Shown here: one piece after another, positions 55,079-58,036 of the stretch
Layout of the letters: each line of letters starts with the position of its first letter
Position numbering within the stretch: the stretch's first letter is position 1
Assembly (NCBI GenBank): GCA_021816585.1
Contig: JAKAXL010000016.1
Location: 1 to 58,036, forward strand
DNA length: 58,036 nt
DNA from: Pseudomonadota bacterium
GTDB lineage: Bacteria; Pseudomonadota; Gammaproteobacteria; Burkholderiales; Burkholderiaceae_C
Direction: 5' to 3'
Program-made: the position numbers and the translations under genes
The notes under the pieces: generated by a model
Database searches by the model: none
Told to the model about the DNA's origin: nothing
The model's input: the letters and a program-made list of their open reading frames with translations, nothing else

Positions 55079-55348
55079 TCAGGCGCGCAGCATGCCGATC
55101 TCGTCGTCGGCGAGGTCGACCTGCGCCAGCAGCTCCAGGGTCTGCCGCGCCTCGTCGGGGTCGATGCGGCTCATCGCGAAGCCGACATGCACCAGCACCC
55201 AGTTGCCGGGCAGTTCCTGCACGGGGTGCGCGTCGTCGACCACGCAGGCCAGGTTCACGACGCGCCGCACGCCGGCGATCTCCACCTTGCCGAGCAGGGC
55301 CTCGGCGTCGACGATCTCGACCACGCGGGCCGGAATTCCCAGGCACAT
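55079..55348 (-). CDS. hypC: Hydrogenase assembly chaperone HypC
   Basis: 89 aa. MCLGIPARVVEIVD with Cys2, GVRRVVNLACV and VLVHVGFAMSRIDPDEA are standard. It sits between the rubredoxin gene and hypD, the usual HypC place, and differs clearly from the hoxL-type paralogue at 47.3 kb. Confidence 0.95.
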   Translation of the reverse strand: MCLGIPARVVEIVDAEALLGKVEIAGVRRVVNLACVVDDAHPVQELPGNWVLVHVGFAMSRIDPDEARQTLELLAQVDLADDEIGMLRA

Positions 55349-55371
55349 GGCAGGCTCCAGTGCGGTGCGTT

Positions 55372-55587
55372 TCAGTCGGCGACGACCATGAACTGCGCGC
55401 GCTCGCCTTCGCAGTTCGGGCAGCGCCAGTCGTCCGGCAGCCGCGTGAACGGCGTACCCGCGGGGATCTGCGCCCGCTCGTCACCCACCGCGGGGTCGTA
55501 GATCCACCAGCAGATCTTGCACTCCAGCCGGGCGTCGTCGGCGATGCGTGCGGCATCGCCCAGGTACGAACCCTCGAAAGTATTCAT
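55372..55587 (-). CDS. hoxR: Rubredoxin-like protein HupI/HoxR
   Basis: 71 aa. The iron-binding pairs are CKICWWIYDP and CPNCEGER; AQIPAGTPFTRLPDDW between them is the rubredoxin core. A short N-terminal extension is typical of HupI/HoxR. It helps assemble the proximal cluster of oxygen-tolerant hydrogenases. First gene of hoxR-hypC-hypD-hypE; the 152-bp divergent space to cydD contains no FNR-type site I can see. Confidence 0.9.
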   Translation of the reverse strand: MNTFEGSYLGDAARIADDARLECKICWWIYDPAVGDERAQIPAGTPFTRLPDDWRCPNCEGERAQFMVVAD

Positions 55588-55739
55588 GTTTTGATGATCC
55601 TCCCGGTGCGTGGGGCCAACCATGATCCAAAGCAAACCGCGTGGCGTCTGTCGCCGCGGTTTTCGCGCAAGGGCAGCGCGGGCGGGGCCGGCGCATGCTC
55701 GAATAGGTGCATCGCGGACCCGCCGCGCCCTTTCCTTCC

Positions 55740-57497
55740 ATGTCGCCGCCTCCCACTCCGTCCCGCGACCCCCGCGCCCAGGCCTGGCTGAAGAGCTTCG
55801 TCCCGCAGCTGCGCCGGCCGTTGCGCCAGGCGGTGGCGCTGGGCAGCCTGTCCGGGCTGCTGGTGGTGGCGCAGGCGGCGCTGCTGGCCCACGTGGGGGC
55901 GGCCGCGGTGGAGCACCGCGCGCCGCTGCGCCAGGCGCTGCCGTGGCTGCTGGCGCTGCTGCCGGTGTTCGCGCTGCGCTTCGCCCTCGTGCGCGGCGCG
56001 GAGCGCGTGGCCTTTCGCGCCGGGGCGTCGCTGCGCCAGCAGTTGCGCAGGCGCCTGCTCGACCACGTGCAGCGCCTGGGCCCGCTGTGGCTGCGCGCCC
56101 AGCAGCGCGGCGACCTGCTCAACAGCCTGGTCAACGGCATCGAGGCGCTGGAGGCCTATTTCGCGCGCTACCTGCCGACCGCGCGCGTGACCGCGCTGGT
56201 GCCGGCGGCGATCCTGCTGGTGGTGTTCCCGGTGGACTGGATCTCCGGGCTGGTGCTGCTGCTGACGGCGCCGCTGATCCCGCTGTTCATGTGGCTGATC
56301 GGGCGCGGCGCCGAGGACATGAACCAGCAGCAGTGGCAGCGCCTGGCGCGGCTTTCCGCGCGCTTTCTCGACACCCTGCAGGGGCTGGTCTCGCTGAAGC
56401 TGCTGGGCGCCGGCCGCCGCGAGGCGCAGGTGGTGGAGCAGGTGTCGGAGGAGTACCGCGCGGCCACCATGCGGGTGCTGCGCGTGGCCTTCCTGTCCTC
56501 GGTGGTGCTGGAGTTCCTGTCGACGGTGAGCATCGCGCTGGTGGCGGTGCTGATCGGCTTTCGGCTGATGTGGGGGCAGATGCATTTCGAGCAGGGTTTT
56601 TTCGTGCTGCTGCTGGCTCCCGAGTACTACGCGCCGCTGCGCGCGCTGGGCGGCGTGTACCACCTGCGCATGGACGCCATCGGCGCCGCGCAGCGCATCC
56701 AGCCGGTGCTGGACATCGCCGCCGCGCCGCCCGGCGCCGGTGGAGCGGTTCCGCCGGCGGGAGCCCCGCAACTGCGTTTCGAGGACCTGCACTTCGCCTA
56801 CGACGACGGGCGTGAATCCCTGCGCGGCTGCAGCTTCGAGGCCGCCGCCGGCAAGGTCACCGCGCTGGTGGGCGCCAGCGGGTCGGGCAAGTCCACGTTG
56901 CTCGGGCTGCTGCTCGGGCTGGGCCGGCCGCAGCGCGGGCGCATCGTGGTGTCAGGCGTGGCACTGGGCGAGCTCGACGAGCAGGCCTGGCTGCAGCGCA
57001 TCGCCGTGGTGCCGCAGCGCCCGCACCTGTTCGCCGCCAGCGTCGCCGACAACCTGCGGCTGGCGCGCCCCGACGCCGATGTCGCGGCGCTGCGCCGCGC
57101 CGCGCGCGCGGCGGCCGCCGAGGAGTTCATCGACGCGCTGCCGCAGGGCTTCGACACCCTGCTCGGCGAGCGGGGCGCCGGTCTGTCGGGCGGCCAGGCG
57201 CAGCGCCTGGCGCTGGCGCGCGCGCTGCTGCGCGACAGCCCGCTGCTGCTGCTCGACGAGGCCACCGCGAGCCTGGACGCGCGATCCCAGCAGCAGGTGA
57301 TGGATTCGCTGCGCCAGGAGCTGCGCGGCCGCACCGTGCTGATGGCCGCGCACCGCCTGCGCACGCTGGAGCTGGCCGACCACGTGGTGGTGCTCGACGG
57401 CGGTCGCGTGGTCGAGCAGGGCAGCCCGCAACAGCTGGCCGCCGCCGGAGGCGCCTTCGCGCGGCTGCTGCGCGAGCAGCAGGGGACTGTTCCATGA
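55740..57497 (+). CDS. cydD: Cysteine/glutathione ABC exporter subunit CydD
   Basis: 585 aa from ATG at 55740 (a GTG at 55707 would add 11 residues). Six-helix membrane domain, then ATPase with Walker A VGASGSGKSTLLG, signature LSGGQAQRLALARALL and Walker B LLLLDEATASLDAR. CydDC exports cysteine/glutathione and is needed for cytochrome bd assembly, fitting the low-oxygen theme. Its stop overlaps a small ORF start as ATGA. Confidence 0.93.
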   Translation: MSPPPTPSRDPRAQAWLKSFVPQLRRPLRQAVALGSLSGLLVVAQAALLAHVGAAAVEHRAPLRQALPWLLALLPVFALRFALVRGAERVAFRAGASLRQQLRRRLLDHVQRLGPLWLRAQQRGDLLNSLVNGIEALEAYFARYLPTARVTALVPAAILLVVFPVDWISGLVLLLTAPLIPLFMWLIGRGAEDMNQQQWQRLARLSARFLDTLQGLVSLKLLGAGRREAQVVEQVSEEYRAATMRVLRVAFLSSVVLEFLSTVSIALVAVLIGFRLMWGQMHFEQGFFVLLLAPEYYAPLRALGGVYHLRMDAIGAAQRIQPVLDIAAAPPGAGGAVPPAGAPQLRFEDLHFAYDDGRESLRGCSFEAAAGKVTALVGASGSGKSTLLGLLLGLGRPQRGRIVVSGVALGELDEQAWLQRIAVVPQRPHLFAASVADNLRLARPDADVAALRRAARAAAAEEFIDALPQGFDTLLGERGAGLSGGQAQRLALARALLRDSPLLLLDEATASLDARSQQQVMDSLRQELRGRTVLMAAHRLRTLELADHVVVLDGGRVVEQGSPQQLAAAGGAFARLLREQQGTVP

Positions 57498-57571
57498 GCG
57501 CCGCGCACGGCCGCTCCGAAGCGGCGCTCCACTCCCTCGGGGAGTCGAGCGCAGCGAGGAGGGTCGTCTGA
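57494..57571 (+). CDS. Possible 25-residue coupling ORF between cydD and cydC
   Basis: ATG at 57494 overlaps the cydD stop (ATGA) and the stop at 57569-57571 overlaps the cydC ATG (TGATG). The sequence is made almost wholly of the inserted palindromic repeat, so the peptide is probably not functional, but the frame would carry ribosomes from cydD to cydC. Confidence 0.3.
   Translation: MSAAHGRSEAALHSLGESSAARRVV
57510..57566. repeat. Palindromic intergenic repeat between cydD and cydC
   Basis: GCCGCT-N4-AGCGGC (57510-57525), then ACTCCC-TCG-GGGAGT (57531-57545) and GCGCAGCGAGGAGGGT. Layout and tail resemble the hypA-hypB element (hairpin, CTCGGGG loop, GCAGCGA tail), although the bases have drifted. 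Confidence 0.55.
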
Positions 57572-58036
57572 TGACCCAGGCGCGCGCCGATCTGCTGCGC
57601 CTGTGGCGCCTGCTGGCCGCGCAGCGGCGCTGGATGCTCGGCGGGGCGGCGGTGGCGCTGCTGGCGCTGCTGGCCAACGTCGGCCTGCTGGCGGTGTCCG
57701 GCGCCTTCATCGCCAGCATGGCGCTGGCCGGCGCGGCGCACGTCGCGATCGACTACTTCACGCCGGCGGCGATGATCCGCGGGCTGGCCATCGCGCGCAC
57801 CGGCGGGCGCTACGTCGAGCGCCTGCTGACCCACGAGGCGACCTTTCGCGTGCTGGCGCGCCTGCGCGTGTGGCTGTACCAGGCCATCGAACCGCTGGCG
57901 CCGGCGCGTCTGGACCTGCTGCGCAGCGCCGACCTGCTGTCTCGGCTGCAGGCCGACATCGACACCCTGAACCAGGTCTACCTGCGCCTGCTGCTGCCGG
58001 CCGGCGTGGCCGGGGTGGCGCTGCTGGGCATGCTGG
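57571..58036 (+). CDS. cydC: ABC exporter subunit CydC (5' part; runs off the right edge)
   Basis: About 155 residues of the membrane domain (LLANVGLLAVSGAFIASMAL, IARTGGRYVERLLTHEATFR). The YVERLLTHEATFRVL segment is typical of CydC, partner of CydD. The ATG has GAGGAGGG about 8 nt upstream, partly supplied by the repeat. The ATPase domain lies outside the window. Confidence 0.88.
   Translation, partial: MTQARADLLRLWRLLAAQRRWMLGGAAVALLALLANVGLLAVSGAFIASMALAGAAHVAIDYFTPAAMIRGLAIARTGGRYVERLLTHEATFRVLARLRVWLYQAIEPLAPARLDLLRSADLLSRLQADIDTLNQVYLRLLLPAGVAGVALLGML

Noticed and set aside
55707-55739. GTG start for cydD at 55707
   Set aside because: It adds 11 residues with no family similarity and has no ribosome-binding site; the ATG at 55740 is better.
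55588-55739. FNR-type site between hoxR and cydD
   Set aside because: GTTTTGATGATCC starts like a half site but has no matching second half.

Overview
This 58 kb window is very GC-rich. The ordered mreB-mreC-mreD-mrdA-rodA block sits divergently beside gatCAB, and the gene content as a whole points to a betaproteobacterium, most likely Burkholderiales. That placement is an inference from gene order and from a short palindromic intergenic repeat (core CCCCCTCGGGGGGCAG) of a kind I associate with that order; no rRNA or other marker is present. I saw no tRNA, rRNA, CRISPR array, insertion sequence or phage gene. Genes are tightly packed, with many ATGA/GTGA stop-start overlaps, and no gene-free stretch exceeds about 300 bp.

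Layout. (1) 1-1.5 kb: the start of a glutamine-synthetase-like gene and a gamma-glutamyl-GABA hydrolase (putrescine-type catabolism). (2) 1.7-6.4 kb: a complete livKHMGF branched-chain amino-acid (or amide) ABC transporter operon. (3) 6.7-7.3 kb: an exported DsrE-like protein beside an unusually AT-rich patch. (4) 7.5-13.4 kb: the rod-shape operon. (5) 13.6-16.9 kb: gatCAB. (6) 17-20.5 kb: an exported Gln/Arg-rich protein of unknown role, exodeoxyribonuclease III, an EamA transporter and an SDR-fold protein that lacks the catalytic Tyr/Lys. (7) 20.5-24.8 kb: a fused indolepyruvate ferredoxin oxidoreductase divergent from an Lrp/AsnC regulator, with a 19-bp palindrome between them.

From 24.8 kb to the right edge the window is an anaerobic/microaerobic hydrogen and sulfur energy island. 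A group-3b-type cytosolic [NiFe] hydrogenase (hydB, a cyclic-nucleotide-binding-fold protein, hydG, hydD, hydA, maturation protease) is followed 27 bp later, on the same strand, by a PAS-rich GGDEF/EAL protein. Divergent from it are an exported rhodanese and a polysulfide/thiosulfate reductase-like psrABC set, followed by a rhodanese fold without its cysteine and a PPOX-UbiA prenyltransferase fusion. Next comes a membrane-bound hydrogenase operon whose small subunit has the six-cysteine pattern of oxygen-tolerant enzymes. Its maturation genes (HyaD/E/F, an HypC/HoxL protein and an unrecognised His-rich protein) share the operon. The hypABFCDE genes, a HupK/HoxV protein and a rubredoxin lie on the opposite strand, interrupted by a reversed uspA. 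cydD and the start of cydC close the window.

Three near-perfect FNR-type sites (TTGAY-N4-GTCAA) lie upstream of the three key transcription units: hydB/rhodanese, psrA and the membrane-bound hydrogenase. The simplest reading is one FNR/Anr-type oxygen-responsive regulon that couples H2 oxidation to quinone-linked sulfur-compound reduction, with a dedicated quinone prenyltransferase as the least understood part.
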